Counted from the stretch's first letter, positions 48,045 through 60,376 are shown. The stretch is DNA of 64,000 nt from Silene latifolia (GCF_048544455.1 NC_133536.1:197659325-197723324), one strand, 5' to 3'. The notes: generated by a model not told the origin, from the letters alone. A program made the numbers and translations.

Positions 48045-48725
48045 TCACGGTTTGAACAATTGGTTCAAAAATTTCAAGAAACACAAAGAAGATGTCTCAA
48101 TTGGGTATTTTATTGCCTCATGTATGCTATACTCAATATTTTGCCCTTTAAACTCCATTGTAAGGCATCCACTAGACACATCTATCTTGGTGTTGGAAGT
48201 TCTCATGAAAGGCCTTCCCAACAAAATGGGAGTTGAGCCTTTCTCGGGTTCCATTTCAATTACATAGAAGTCGACGGGAAAAATCATATCCCCCACCTTC
48301 ACCAAGACATCTTCAACAATTTCTTTAGGGTAAATGTTGGACCTATCGGCCAAAGAGATGACCGTACGAGTCGGTTTCAAAGGTCCCAACTTAAGAGACT
48401 CATAAAGGTAAGTGGGCAAGACATTAATAGATGCACCTAAATCAAGCATAGCATTTTGACAATCTAAGTCACCAATTTTGCAAAGGATGGTGAACATGCC
48501 CGGATCACCACATTTTTGAAACATTGCTGACACATGTTCACTAGCCCTTACCTTTTTCATGCTTTTTTCCTTGTTGGTCCTCTTAGTAGTGCACAACTCT
48601 TTCAAAAACTTTACATGCTTTGGCACACTACTAAGAAGATCAAGAAGTGGAATGTTTACCTCCATTTTACGAAAGATATCATAAAGGCTTGAAGTCTTCT
48701 TGTCAATTATCCTTGCGTCATTCAA
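48045..48725 (-). pseudogene. Athila protease
   Basis: Begins INDARI-like text (NDARIIDKKTSSLYDIFRKM). The retropepsin region reads NAMLDLGASINVLPTYLYES; Athila proteases have D-L-G-A where others have D-S/T-G-A. ILLGRPFMRTSNTKIDVSSG follows. It is joined to gag through a frameshift near 48770. It would process the polyprotein. Confidence 0.88.
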
Positions 48726-50436
48726 AGCACTTGGAAATAGAGCTTGTGGCTCGTATTTCGGTTAGTGGTTCATTGATCCTCACTTGATCTGGTGTAGATG
48801 ATTCCCCATGTTCCACCACCACTTCAATTTCATCTTCAACTACATCCTCCACTTCATGAACAATAGGAAGTGGCCTTGATTTCTTAGGAGCCTTGGATGC
48901 CTCTACCAACTCTCTACCATTCCTCAAAGAGACTGTTTTTGCTTGTTCTTTGGTGGGTGGAGGAATTGTGTGAGAAGGGAGGCTCCCTCCTTGAGTGGGT
49001 TGTGTAGTGAGTGTGTTGAGAATTTGACCAACCTGGGTCTCAAGGTTACCAATCCTAGAGTCGGTGAGCCGATTTTGTTGAAGCATGGCGGTTTGGAATT
49101 CCTTGGTATTGTTTAGCAAAGCTTGACTCTCTTTTTGCATTGCCACTTGATTCATAGCAAGTGCCTTCATCATCTCTTCCAAGGAATTTTGTGATTGGTT
49201 TTGATTTTGGTTTGGCTTTTGAAATGAAGAGTTTGAGTGTCCCTTTTGGTTTTGATTTCCACCCCAACCCATATTTGGATGACATTTCCACCCTTCATTG
49301 TAAGTGTTGGAATATGGGTCAAACTTCCTAAACCCAAGAGCTTTCACCGCTTCACTTGCTTCCTCCGTTTGCAAAGATGGACACCCATCGGTGGGATGAG
49401 TTGAATTATTACAAAGACCACAAAATTTCACATGAGATGTACTACCATTACCTTCTGCAAGTTCCTTAACCAAGTTGGTAAGAAAATCGACTTTGTCTTC
49501 CATATGGTTGGAGTTTTGCTTTGAAGAATATGGCACACTTGCCTTCCTAATTCTCCTTCCGAAATTCCTAGAACTACCTACCAATCTTTCAATCAACTCA
49601 TTTGCCTCTTGGACCAACATGTACTCAATCCCTCCTTGTGTAGCGGCTTTAATCATCCTAGCATCATCCTCAAGGAGACCACCACAAAATTTCAAGAGTA
49701 GGTCGTGGTCAGTATACCCATGGTATGGACAAATAGCAAGAAGTTGTTTGAACATCTCCCAATACTCATACAAGTTCTCTCCATCCATTTGTTCAACATT
49801 ACTTATTTCTTTCTTCAATTGAGAGGAGAGACTAGCGGGAAAATACTTCTCTAGGAAAGCCTTCTTCATTTGATTCCAAGTAGTGATGCTCCCGGTGGGG
49901 AGATAGTAAAGCCAATCGTTTGCCGCATCCTTGAGTGAAAAAGGGAAGGCCCTTAGTTGAAGTTGCTCATAGGTAACCCCATTAGGCTTCATGCTTGAGC
50001 AAACTACATGGAATTTGTTCAAATTCTTATTGGGATCCTCCATACTAAGTCCATAGAATTGGGGCAATTGGTGGATGAACCCGGACTTGAGTTCAAAGGT
50101 GGCATTTTCCGCTAAGGCCGAAAATGATATACACAAGGGGACTTGTGTAAGGTCCGGGGCGGTAAGTTCTTTGACTGTTCTAGGCCTTAGTGGATCCTCC
50201 CTTTGTGCATCATTATGTCGTGGATACTCGGCATCACCCATGATGATTCTTATGGGTTGTGGATCGGGTTCAAAAGAAATGATGTTATCTTCCTCTTGGT
50301 CTTGTTGAGTCACGGGATTAATCTCTTGAATAACCGGGGTGTCTCTTCTAATACCTCCTCCTATCCAAGCAAGTGATCTTTGAATCTCCGGGTTGAATGG
50401 AAAAAGTGGTTCACTTGAGTTCCTAGTATTGACCAT
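48718..50436 (-). pseudogene. Athila gag
   Basis: The ATG at 50434-50436 starts MVNTRNSSEPLFPFNPEIQR. The frame is open for about 570 codons. It carries the Retrotrans_gag region (FELKSGFIHQLPQFYGLSME; LRAFPFSLKDAANDWLYYLP; LEKYFPASLSSQLKKEISNV) and a zinc finger CGLCNNSTHPTDGC near 49400. A Gln/Asn-rich stretch (QNQNQSQN) follows, then acidic text. The reading departs into the wrong frame near 48770, just before protease. The Gag domain itself looks intact and could be translated. Confidence 0.9.
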
Positions 50437-50573
50437 AAACAATTCCTACACAAAAGCACATAATAAAAAAGGTTGACACAAGTAATGAACAAGACACTAA
50501 CAACAATAAACAAAGATTAACTAACACAACTATTCTAAACACACCAACAAAGACACTAGCAAAACCGTTACCT

Positions 50574-50592
50574 TCCCCGGCAACGACGCCGA
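50574..50592 (-). promoter_or_regulatory. Athila primer-binding site
   Basis: On the minus strand TCGGCGTCGTTGCCGGGGA, close to the tRNA-Asp type PBS TGGCGCCGTTGCCGGGGA with two mismatches, a few bases from the LTR. Confidence 0.8.
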
Positions 50593-50596
50593 AATT

Positions 50597-51926
50597 TGAC
50601 ACGCCTAGAACATCGCTATTAAGACGGCCAAATTAACAATTTATATACCACAATACGTACTAATTAATACTAATTCTAAACTAGTAAAGTAGCAAGCAAT
50701 GGGATCGAACCCAAGAGAAGGTGGGTTTTGCAATGGTGAATTCAAAAGAGTAACTAGAACAATTATGACAAATTAAACAACAAGTATGTAAAAAGGGTGG
50801 AGGGGGGGTGGTTTGGTTTTCAAGAGTAATAAAGACAAAGCAATATTCAAACAAGAGTATGTAGCAAGCAATCAAACAAGCAAGTTTTAAGATGGAAATT
50901 TATCAAGTTTAAGAGAGACTTAATCCGACTCAATAAAGTGAGGCACTTTAGTTGATAAAACCACTCAATCAATCCTTTAATTATATATTATCACCCTATT
51001 GTGAAGATTAATCTTCTAAATGTCCTTAATAATGGCCAAATGACAAGGAAATCACACTTAATCAAATAACCCAACTTATCAATCCTACCAAGTAGAAATC
51101 ACATACATTGGTCAAATTATTAAGAAGATAAGAGCACTAGAGATTCAATAGAGATAATTAGACACAATGAAATCACGATTAATGCCTAATTACAAGTTAA
51201 TCCTTTACTTGCTAGTTAAGCCAAGAAGAAATCACATTCATTAGCAAAATAACGAGGTGGTGCAAAGATGAGATTAAAAGGAAATCACACTTAATAATCC
51301 CAACAACAATAAATTAAGGAACTTGATTAATTAAGCAACAAGGAAATCACACTTAATCACTCAATGTAAACAAGGTTTCTAAAATTCAACAATAAACACA
51401 AAGGATTAACAATGATAATGAAAATTAAGGAAAGATTAAGTAGTCTTACAACCAAAGATTACACCTTAGAGCCGGATTGAGAATAGGAGATTAGTTCTCC
51501 ATATTAGATCTAAACCCAATAAAAAAGATGAAATAATTCCCAAAATTATAACTTGATTAATTAAATAAGCATAAGATGTCTTAACCTAGAGGAAAACATC
51601 CTATATATAGTCTAACATACCTAATAATCATGGGCTTAACATGGGAAAAGCCCGTAATACAAAACGGAGTAGAACCCAGATGTTTCTTGGTTGTTTGCTT
51701 GATCCTTGGAAGGCTTCTTCATGATGTTTCTTCAATGCTTATTCTTCACCCTTCCTTTTATGCTTCTCTTTGTCACTTGACACTTCATTCTTCACTAGAA
51801 AATCTTGTTAAGTGATAAAGCACTCGGAATTGGTCAAATAACGTTAAAATTGTCAAAAACCGCTACCAAATGCTACCAAATGAGCTCCAAATGATGCCAA
51901 ACAAATGTAGAAATAGAAACTCATCA
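50597..51926 (-). repeat. Athila 5' LTR (minus orientation)
   Basis: 1,330 bp. TATA box in minus orientation at 51600-51610. It lacks the palindrome block of the other LTR and has an extra 'acaattatgacaaattaaac' region near 50760-50820. Substitutions and indels mark an older insertion. Confidence 0.92.
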
Positions 51927-51992
51927 CTAACCCAATGATGATAGCAGATTGATCAAGAGTCCATCTGGCAAGGAGTTTTGCAGATGCAGAGA

Positions 51993-52076
51993 TTAGCCAA
52001 GAGGGGGAATTTGTAACTCAACAAGTATCATTTCTCCAAGGTAATCTGCCAAAAACTCCAGCTCAACTGAAGGCAC
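51993..52076 (-). pseudogene. Possible terminal exon of an unidentified host gene
   Basis: After the acceptor-like AATTTGCAG (52077 and above) the frame gives 27 codons, including VELEFLADYLGEMILVELQI, and then TAA. A possible upstream exon ends GAG before GT at about 52215. I do not recognise the protein. The Athila element inserted about 70 bp beyond the stop. It may be a pseudogene or chance. Confidence 0.35.
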
Positions 52077-52693
52077 CTGCAAATTACAAATAGGACATTA
52101 AATTTTGACTAAAAGCATAAATTTTAGTAATTAAGGTTTTATCTGCTGATTTAAATCAATATCAATAAATAAATTCTACTAATAATTAAGGTTTGTTGCT
52201 CAGATGAACCTCTGAATAAGTCCTCATCGCAGCTCTTTGTTTTCTCCCATTTTCCTCTTTTTGTTGAGTTGTATTATTTCTTTCCCCATCTAGATGATCT
52301 GATCGAAATTGTCAAAAAACCCCAACTCTGGAGACCACAAAAATAGTTTGAGAAGGTGAAGAGTGAAGACCACTTGAATTTATGTCAATGGGGCAATTTC
52401 TTAACCTTAGCGAATGAATGAATGTTACTGAGTGTACGTCACTCACGTAATTTTGTAACCTTGATGGATAACACCACTTGTATTTACATGTTCAAGTAAT
52501 TTGAGTTGCTGACTCCATGGCTTTTATTGGAATATTTATGTGCAACTCTTTCGACGTGGTTTGATAGCCGGTGACTTCAACTTACCTTTCTCATTCAAAA
52601 GGATGAGATAAGTTGATCCTACCCTAAAGGACGGGTAATTTTGTAATCTTGGGAAGAGGTTATTTTTTTTTTGAAAAATTGAATTAAATTATG

Positions 52694-53403
52694 TTCGCAG
52701 TACACATTTTACTCATTTTAGTACATTTTTTTACCTTTGTTTCCATTTACATGCCCTTGTTGTATTACAAACACCCAAATAATTAAATTCTCTCAAATTC
52801 CAACCATCAAGCCTCCTAAATCCATCATATTTCTTCGTTATACATTATAATTCGGATATATAACACGCATTTGGGTTGTTAATTAGAAACTATGTATGAA
52901 ATTAGTATTGGATTTTTATTATGTTTGTTTTATTTAGGGTTTTGGTTTTTATTGTATTCCATCAAAAAACTTGGATCTGTACGTGTCTCATCTTTCGTCT
53001 CTTCCTCTTCAATCTCCTCATACGCTACTTCTTCCATTACAATATTTAATAATTGAAATTCAACAATTAATTATTATAGTTACATTCAATTACAAAACAA
53101 TTGGACTGTACCTTTCATATAGTAATAATGGTGGAGGAGTTGTTGGGTGTAGTTTTAGGGAGATGGCTAATCCGGCGAGTGAAATGGGTGGTTGTCGGAA
53201 ATTCGATGGTGGTCGATGAGATGGCAGCCAACGGGGTTTAAGTGGGTGGGCATAGTTGTTGTAGGTGGTTGGTGATGTTAAATTTGGACTGTAACTTTTT
53301 TTTTTTTCTTTTGCGTAGTACAAGGAGGGAAAAGATAGAGAGAGATTGAGAGTGGGGCAATATTGAAAAGACGTACTGTATTGAGTAAAAATTGTACTGC
53401 GAA
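52694..53403. mobile_element. Non-autonomous DNA transposon with about 35-bp terminal inverted repeats
   Basis: Left arm TTCGCAGTACACATTTTACT (52694 on) and, from the right, TTCGCAGTACAATTTTTACT (ending 53403) match with few gaps over 35 bp. The interior has a short GC-richer part (53120-53250) but no transposase. Target duplication not resolved. Confidence 0.65.
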
Positions 53404-53612
53404 AATCAGTACCCTTAAATTACTCTTTACCTAGAATACGGTGATAAATATTGAATAACATTGACTATTTTACCCTTTAATTTGTATTATAAAATAATTA
53501 AACCACATAAGTAAATGGACCATTTTTTCCAATTAATAAGAGAGCTCCAAATGATTTTTTCTAAAATCTGTTGCCACGTCAGCCGAAAAGGGACATTCTT
53601 TAAAGAATATAA
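53404..53612. other. AT-rich intergenic DNA
   Basis: Nothing recognised between the TIR element and the Helitron-like end. Confidence 0.6.
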
Positions 53613-53641
53613 CTAGTGTAACGCCCGTGAAAATTCAGGGG
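53613..53641 (-). mobile_element. Possible second Helitron 3' end
   Basis: CTAGTGTAACG is followed by an 8-bp hairpin, CCCGTGAA / TTCAGGGG, with one mismatch and a 2-nt loop. On the minus strand this reads hairpin, 7-nt spacer, CTAG, then host T, as in the Helitron at 14566. The other end of the element was not found. Confidence 0.5.
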
Positions 53642-53912
53642 TTGTTGAAAATTTTTAGAAACTAAATCTATTTACTAAATTTATAAGATGAATGGTACAT
53701 ATTATATCTGATTATCATGATCATATATACTTAATACGTTTATAAATATGATTTTGTTTTTCCATTCCCACTTGACATACTTATGTTTATCTTTTAAAGT
53801 TTACTAGTGAATATCACATGCTAAAGTACAGTATTTTTTAGGTTATCTACTTATATAAATACGTCTTCAATTGAAGACATTTTTATAAGCTAATTGTACT
53901 TTTAGTTTGATG

Positions 53913-55232
53913 TTAGACCATTCCCAAGTAAGATCAATTGTTAGGCCATGACTTTACTTGGGCTTTGGGTCACCTTAATCATGATTAAGGAGCAAATTAG
54001 TGTGACCTCTTTGCCAAAGAAGTCAATTTGTGACCTCTTCTTCCCCATATTGACCCGGTTGGTGACCTCCTTTGTGTCACCTTTTGTTTGGGCCGAGTTA
54101 AAAAAAGAGGACAAGAGAAAGCAATAATTTCACTGATGCTTGAATTGATTGGCAGTAGCTTCTGTCAAATGTGAGAAAAGAAAAGTAGTAGTTGATAAAA
54201 AAATCAAAATGAAAGTTATATACTAAATTAAAAATAAAATAAAAACTATGAGCATTAAAAAATCGAGTTAATTTATCAATTGTTTATAAAATGAAATCAA
54301 TTTTGTTATATTTTGAGCTATTTTTATTTTTTTTATAATCTTCCTTAATTGCTTAATTTCATATCTAAGATGTCTAAATTGAAATTTAAGTACATATAAG
54401 ATCGATTTCTTTATCAAACATATTCGACTGACCAGGTGTGCGATGATGATGGTCCAAGATGGAGAAGATCAAAGCGAAAAGAACTTAATTTGGGAAGATG
54501 AGAATGCGTAGTGATGATGAACGGTGACAGTCCATAGCGGAGAAAATCGGATGGGAAAGAAGCATGAAACCATAATCCAGGATAATGAGATTTTTGAGAT
54601 GGAAGATGTCGATGATAATGATGAACAAAGCACAAAAATTTGGGATGAAAAAATGAGAAAAGGTGGAAGAGGAGATAAGAAGAGGGAAGAGATAAGGAAA
54701 TAGAAGATACCATAAATCTAGAATGATCAAATTTTATTACGAGTAACTATTAGAGAAATTTTATTATATTTTTTAGATTTTACAATTTTTCAGATTTTAT
54801 TATTTAAGAGATTTTACAATGGAAGAGATAAGGAGATGAAAAATACTTATAATATTTATTTTTATGTTTTTTTTATCTTATGTATGCGGTATTTTTAAAT
54901 ATTGAATCATTTTTTAAATTTTTAACGGTGTTATTTAAAAATATTTGGTTCCCTCATATACGAAATATAATTAAAATATTTATCATATTGGAGTAGTTAT
55001 TAATTAATTTTTTTAGTAAATAATAATAAAAAAATAAGAGAATTGTTTTGATGGGGTAGAGAATGTGCCAAATGATTGGAAATATTGGAAAGTGAAAAAT
55101 GATTGGATTGATGACCTAGGTCGCGACTTTCTCCTTGGGAGGGTGAAAATGGGTCAAAGTTAATAAGGTGGGATTAAGAGTAAAATCGGGTCGTGACTTA
55201 GCTAGCGCGACCACTGCTTAAGGATGGTCTTA
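53913..55232. mobile_element. DNA-transposon remnant with inverted ends
   Basis: TTAGACCATTCCCAAGTAAG at 53913 pairs with TAAGACCATCCTTAAGCAGT read from 55232. The interior is 1.3 kb, AT-rich, with a more GC-rich island (54420-54720) lacking a recognisable protein. The terminus type is common in plants. No target duplication was found. Confidence 0.5.
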
Positions 55233-56645
55233 TAAGAGGTAGAAAATGAATGATTACGTCTTCAATTGTACTTATTTATTAGCTATGTAAATTAACCGTG
55301 TTTCTTTTTTCGCCCACAAAAATAAAACGTTTGACAGTGCAATGCCCTCTTATTCAATTTGTTTTAAACGGGATATTCTTTTATAAAATTTTATATTAGA
55401 TATCGCAATTTATCAATAATTTTAATTGTTTGTTTTAAATAAGGTGAATATGAATGATTACGTATACAATTTTGTTTTTTTACATATAAAGTTATTTATA
55501 GTGTGTCTTTTATTTTAATAAAAAAATTAAAGCATATAACATTATCGTTCATTCTTAAATTCTTATATATGTATATGATAATATCACGGGTTTCAATATT
55601 TTAAATGCTTTGTTTTGATTAACAATGCTTTGTTTTGATTAACAATTTTCATTTTGCTTTGTTTTGATTAACAATCCGTACTAAATGAGACAAAAGTTAA
55701 AATTTTAATTTTAAATGTGCACGAGTCAAATTTTTCAGTTTTTATGGGCATGATTCTACAAAATGTGTACGAATTTGACTAAATGAAAAACAGGTTTAAC
55801 AATTTGCATGAGTTTGGAACACAGGGAGTAACAAGACAAAGTAAAAAACCATATTTAGCTAGCAAGAGGACATGCCGTATGAAAACAACTACTTGCCCAA
55901 TTGATCCTAATGCATTATTTACACTACTTATAAATGAAATTTATAATCAAATCTAAAAATTTAGATATAACTTTTAACTCAGTTTGTAATCCCTTATTTT
56001 ATAAATGAATAGCTTAACTCATAAATTTTCCCTCCAAAAAGCATTTCTTTTTAAATAAGAAAGCTATTGATAATTTAATTGTATTTACTAAATAAGGAAT
56101 TAATAATTATAATATATTTCATTATATAATTCTTTTCAAAAAATTAATCTTTTCATCAAATTATATAATTTTCACTAAACACTAAACTATTATATTTTAG
56201 TTAAAGTATAAATAATATAAGACTATAAACTATTAACTTTTTTATTGATAATATTATTTGATAATGACTTGAGTCATATTATTCAACTATATATAAACAA
56301 AACTATAATTGGTTATGATTACTTTCATAACAAAAAAAAAAGTTTAAAGAATTTATAAATTGGAATCATTAGCGCTGTGGTATAAAAAATAATTTAACAA
56401 AATAAATGTATTTCAGCACATTACCCATTCCTCTTGGATTAATTTTCAGTTTTAATTTATTATTTGCTCGAAAAAAAATATAATAACGAAAAAAATAAAC
56501 AATTAATGAGATACCACTATTATTTTAAAGTTTAATTTTACTTAGTTTTCTTGAATAATTTTAAAGTTCAAATTTTTCTTCAAAATATAATAACGTGAAA
56601 TATGAAAAATTAATGAACTGTTAGTTTAGCATGATTAAGTAATAC
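55233..56645. other. AT-rich intergenic DNA
   Basis: No gene. One small tandem repeat lies inside (55606-55675). Confidence 0.6.
55606..55675. repeat. Three copies of TGCTTTGTTTTGATTAACAA
   Basis: Copies start at 55606, 55626 and 55655; the first two are adjacent (period 20) and the third follows a 9-bp spacer. Confidence 0.9.
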
Positions 56646-57261
56646 TGTGGACACGGGCCACGGAGGCTCTTGGGACAAGCGTTTGCATTTGTGGAGTCGC
56701 CACCAATTTATTGTGGAAAATTGGAAACCGTTCGAATACTTCACGTCATGTCAAGACACAAAGTAGTGACATGAACACCAAGAACTCATTACTCTTAGCA
56801 TTCTATGTCTAGAATGACTCTCGTGGATGCCAATGAACACAGATGTTCACAGAGATCTGGAGTAAGGGGTGAGGGTACGGATTAGAAAGCTCTTTTGATC
56901 GAACACCTAATCCCGCCCGCCTCGATAACGGCCTCTACTAATGATTAGGGAAAATCATTTATTCTTGATATGTTGTCGATTATATGCATGCAATGCAACA
57001 TCCAATAAATTAATCCTAACATGTGAGAATTAAACTATGTCGGTGAGCAGGTAATTTAGCATACATTTAGGTCAAAGTAAGGATTTAGATTGATTACATG
57101 TGAAAACATAAAAACAAACGATAATAACGAATACAATAAAATAAAATAATTAAAATTACAATGATTTGATTCATCTACGTCGAAAATACATTTAAAATGG
57201 ATGTTTTGAGAAAAGAAAAGGGAAATCAATTAAAGAACAGATTAATAGTGATAATACGAAT
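56646..57261. mobile_element. Truncated LTR-like fragment interrupted by the TAT element
   Basis: Starts TGTGGACACGGGCCACGGAG and contains 'ttgtggagtcgccaccaattt' and 'aaaccgttcgaatac', a block I recognise as widespread in plant LTR retrotransposons. It stops where the TAT LTR begins, so the TAT element probably inserted in it. No coding capacity. Confidence 0.5.
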
Positions 57262-57853
57262 TGATGGGGCATATTCTGCACCCGCTGACCTAGTCAACAC
57301 ATTGAGCAAAGTCAAGGATATCCACAACAAATCAACGACCTAGACAGCCTAACCGACGCTGCCTGTCTAGGTCCCGGCTGAGACAACTAGCCAGCCGGGG
57401 CACACATCAGCGAACTCATATCCAAGACCCCTCGGCGGTGAGTCAACAGAGCCCGCCGGTCTGCCATAGGTCCCTCGGCGGAGGGGTAGATCAGTCTTTC
57501 CACCTGCTAGCCACTTGGCCACTACGTGACAAAAGGTGAAAGTCTATAAATACTCCACTTCTCTCATTGAGAAGGGGATCCACAATTTAGCCTAAGAATC
57601 ACTATTCATCTGGTAACATCTTCCTTATCTCTCCACAACACATACTTAGCCAAGTAACATACAACTTAGTCCATTCGAGTTTACTGACTTGAGCGTCGGA
57701 GTGAGTACGCTTGGCACAAAGTCAAGCCCTCAGTTCGTTCATTGTTGCAGGAGAGGCCGAGGAGAACAATCAAGGCGAGGAAGATTCAACCAAGGACGTC
57801 ATCTTACAAGCGCGGGTGGTAAACAAACTTGCTCTGGAATTACACTCGGAACA
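57262..57853 (+). repeat. TAT 5' LTR
   Basis: 592 bp, TGATGGGGCA to CTCGGAACA. TATA box CTATAAATACTCC at about 57544-57556. It has inverted GC-rich motifs such as 'cccctcggcgg' and 'ccctcggcggagg'. Confidence 0.88.
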
Positions 57854-57854
57854 A

Positions 57855-57872
57855 TTGGCGCCGTCTGTGGGA
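57855..57872 (+). promoter_or_regulatory. TAT primer-binding site
   Basis: TTGGCGCCGTCTGTGGGA directly after the LTR, the form common in TAT-type gypsy elements. Confidence 0.82.
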
Positions 57873-57935
57873 ATTGATACTAGAAGCTAGTCACATTCAT
57901 TCCCAAACAAAAAACCCACCCAAAAAGCCAAGAAG

Positions 57936-58961
57936 ATGTCGAAACAACAAGAGGTATTCGTAACTGACGAAACCGGACTCTACCAAGACGATACCATCCA
58001 CAATTCTGGTGTGGCGCAGCCCTCCACCGGCCTAGTAATTCAGCCGGAATACGGGATGCCAATAATGCCAGATACGCCGCTACCCGCCGACCAGATCACC
58101 ATCATGGGACATGTGGTCGAAGCAGCAAAACTGAGGCTGCTTCTGGAACTAATAAGTAGTGCGCCGGCTCACACTGTCACACCGACAAGAGCGGCGGAAC
58201 CCGTCCAGGAGACCAGGGCCCATAATGTGACTCCAAGAGACTTGAACGAAGCACTGGAAGAAGCTGGCCCTGTCAAGACGCCGGGGGAGCCCGGACCGCT
58301 AGTGGCGGACCTAAGCCCTTCCCGCACTCACGGGAGGACGGCGTCGCCGCAACGCCGACGAGGCATTCCCCAGAGGAGTGAAAGAAGTCTGACTTATCTA
58401 AGTCAGAGAAGAAGCCCGACTTACCAGAGTCGGGGAAGAAGCCCGACTCACCGGAGTCGGGGAAGGAGTCCGACTCACCAGAGTCGGAGAAAAAGCCCCT
58501 CCCGCCATGGGGAGAGGAGCCGGACTAGGGGCGCGAGGAGTCGATCGCCGCGTATCGTTCGACACACGGTCAGACAGCCTCTCAGCGCCTACGTCCTAGA
58601 TACCCCGGTGCCGACTAAGCTGAAGTTGCCACCCATAGCATACAAAGGGGAAGGCGACCCAACCGACCACGTTTAGGCTTACGAGTCTCACATGTCGGTA
58701 TGGGAGCAACCCGACGAGGTTTGGTGCCGAGTCTTCCCAACAACACTGCATGGGATGGCGCAAAGTTGGTACAAGGGGCTACCCGACGGGTCGGTATACT
58801 GTTACGCCGACCTAAAGGACACTTTCCTGGCCCAGTACTCTTGCAACAAGAGGAGATCCGTCGAGACATCGGACCTCCTGACTATCAAACAGGAGGGAGG
58901 CGAATCTCTCCGGAGTTACGTGAAGAGGTTCGACGCCAAGGTTCAGCAGATCCGTGAGTGA
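57936..58961 (+). pseudogene. TAT gag with one amber stop
   Basis: The ATG at 57936 starts MSKQQEVFVTDETGLYQDDT. Residues of about 150-195 are an Arg/Ser repeat (SRGRSPTHRSRGRSPTHQSR) from a 30-bp tandem repeat. The Gag domain follows: KLKLPPIAYKGEGDPTDHV, TAG at 58674-58676, then AYESHMSVWEQ, LHGMAQSWYKGLPDGSVY, FLAQYSCNKRRSVETSDLL and SLRSYVKRFDAKVQQIRE, ending in a frameshift stop at 58961. The frame on both sides of TAG is the same, so one C-to-T change from CAG would explain it. Confidence 0.88.
58388..58497 (+). repeat. 30-bp tandem repeat in TAT gag encoding Arg-Ser units
   Basis: About four copies of a unit of the form AGTCGGGGAAGAAGCCCGAC plus TCACCGG. CCCGACT and AGTCGGG in neighbouring units are reverse complements around 'caccgg', so each junction can form a hairpin. 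Confidence 0.88.
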
Positions 58962-60376
58962 ACAAATGAGTGGCGGCCTTCGATCGATGAAAGGCCTCCC
59001 AAGAGGGGACCTAAAAAGGAGCTCATTAAGTGCGGCGGCTGAACCTCGGAGTCCGCCAGAAAATGGCCGATCGGCCATAAAAGTAGAGGACTACCACAAA
59101 ACCTGGGTAGGCCCCAGCGAGGCCGGACACTCAGAAAGAAAGAGCCGCCGGGAGGACAACCTGGACGAAGGACGCCGTGAATATAATAGGTCACGGTCTG
59201 ACAAATCTGTCAGGAAGCAGAACTCGGCGGGCGCCGGGGGGAGGTCGGGAACATACTAGCCGGCGCGAAAAGATAACGATCACACCCCCTAGTCGTGCCC
59301 GCCGCCGAGGTCTTCGCCCGAGCAAGAGCGAGGGCCGAAGTGGGAAAGGCCCCCAAACCAAGGGAGACGGCGACACGAGTCGATCGTGAATACCACGGCC
59401 ACACCGGTCACCATACTGACGACTGCCGGCATCTGAAGAATGCCATTGAAGAGCTCATCCGGAAGGGGAGCCTCGGCAAGTATGTTGCCAAAGATCAAAA
59501 GACTGATGTCGGCGGCTCGAATAAGAAATCCGTCTTTGAACGGATAGGTGTAATCCATGTTGTCATCGGGGGCAAGGAGAACGGTGGGTCCGCTCATGGG
59601 CACAAACGGCACTTAAACGAGTTGTATCAGGCCATCAACTTTGTGCCCAAGACAGCGGCCACCACTTCCAACATCCCCGATATAACCATTGGGAAGAAGG
59701 ACTACGGGGAGTCATCGCCCGCACAAATGACCCACTAGTAGTCCACTTAGACATATCCAATCACCGATCAAGAGATGCCTAATTGACACGGCGCCTACAC
59801 GAACATTATGTTCGGGGAATGCTTCCTAGGACTCGGCTACGAAGATCGAAGGCTTGAGCCCCCGCACCAATCCGGCCGTTTGTATAGTTTCTCCGGCCGG
59901 CCTGGTACCCCGGGATCGATCGGGTTGCGGTCATGTTCGGCGAGGGGAATGCGGCCAAGAATGTCCTATCGGAGTTCGTGGTCATTGACGGCTCATCCGC
60001 CTACAACGTCCTCATAGGCCGAGTCACTCTGAGCGAGGCAGACGCAGTAATGTCCATCCGGGCCCTGACGCTGATGTATGTCTCGGACCGGGGGGAAGCG
60101 CATAAGCTCGCCTCCAAGAACGAGAAGGACGAGGTGGTCAACACCCAGATATCCGCCAGAGGATGCAACATGCAATCCCTCAAAGTGGCAAAACAGTCAG
60201 AGAAGGGGAAGAGCCCATCCTTGCAGCAGGAGGAAGACCCGATGAATACCAACGTCGGCATGGTTGGAGGAACCCCGACCGACCAAGAAGAACCACATCC
60301 CGGCATATGGGAAATAACTACTGACGGGCCCCCTACAGCGAACAGCTCGGGAGCCGGCATCCTTATCACCGGCTGA
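58962..60376 (+). pseudogene. TAT gag C-terminus, protease remnant and RNase H start
   Basis: From 58962 the frame is broken. 59295-59738 reads REYHGHTGHHTDDCRHLKNA and IEELIRKGSLGKYVAK, the TAT Gag zinc-finger-like region with the first Cys replaced by Arg. 59933-60376 reads FVVIDGSSAYNVLIGRVTLS, the end of the protease domain. It then passes to WEITTDGPPTANSSGAGILI, the start of an RNase H domain. Polymerase and connection domains, which should lie between these, are missing, as is integrase after it. The join marks an internal deletion of several kb compared with complete TAT elements. Confidence 0.78.

Larger units (their letters stand above)
39943..51926 (-). mobile_element. Athila retrotransposon (Ty3/gypsy), complete in outline but degenerate
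   Basis: The LTRs are 39943-41293 and 50597-51926. Flanks TTAAC (39938-39942) and CTAAC (51927-51931) differ at one base of a presumed 5-bp duplication. In minus orientation the order is PBS, gag, protease, RT, RNase H, integrase, env-like ORF, hairpin and PPT, LTR. The Gag zinc finger, FMDDF polymerase motif and an Athila ORF1-like protein after integrase support the lineage. Every module has stops or frameshifts. It carries six copies of a TCGCACGGTGCGA-type palindrome. Confidence 0.93.
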
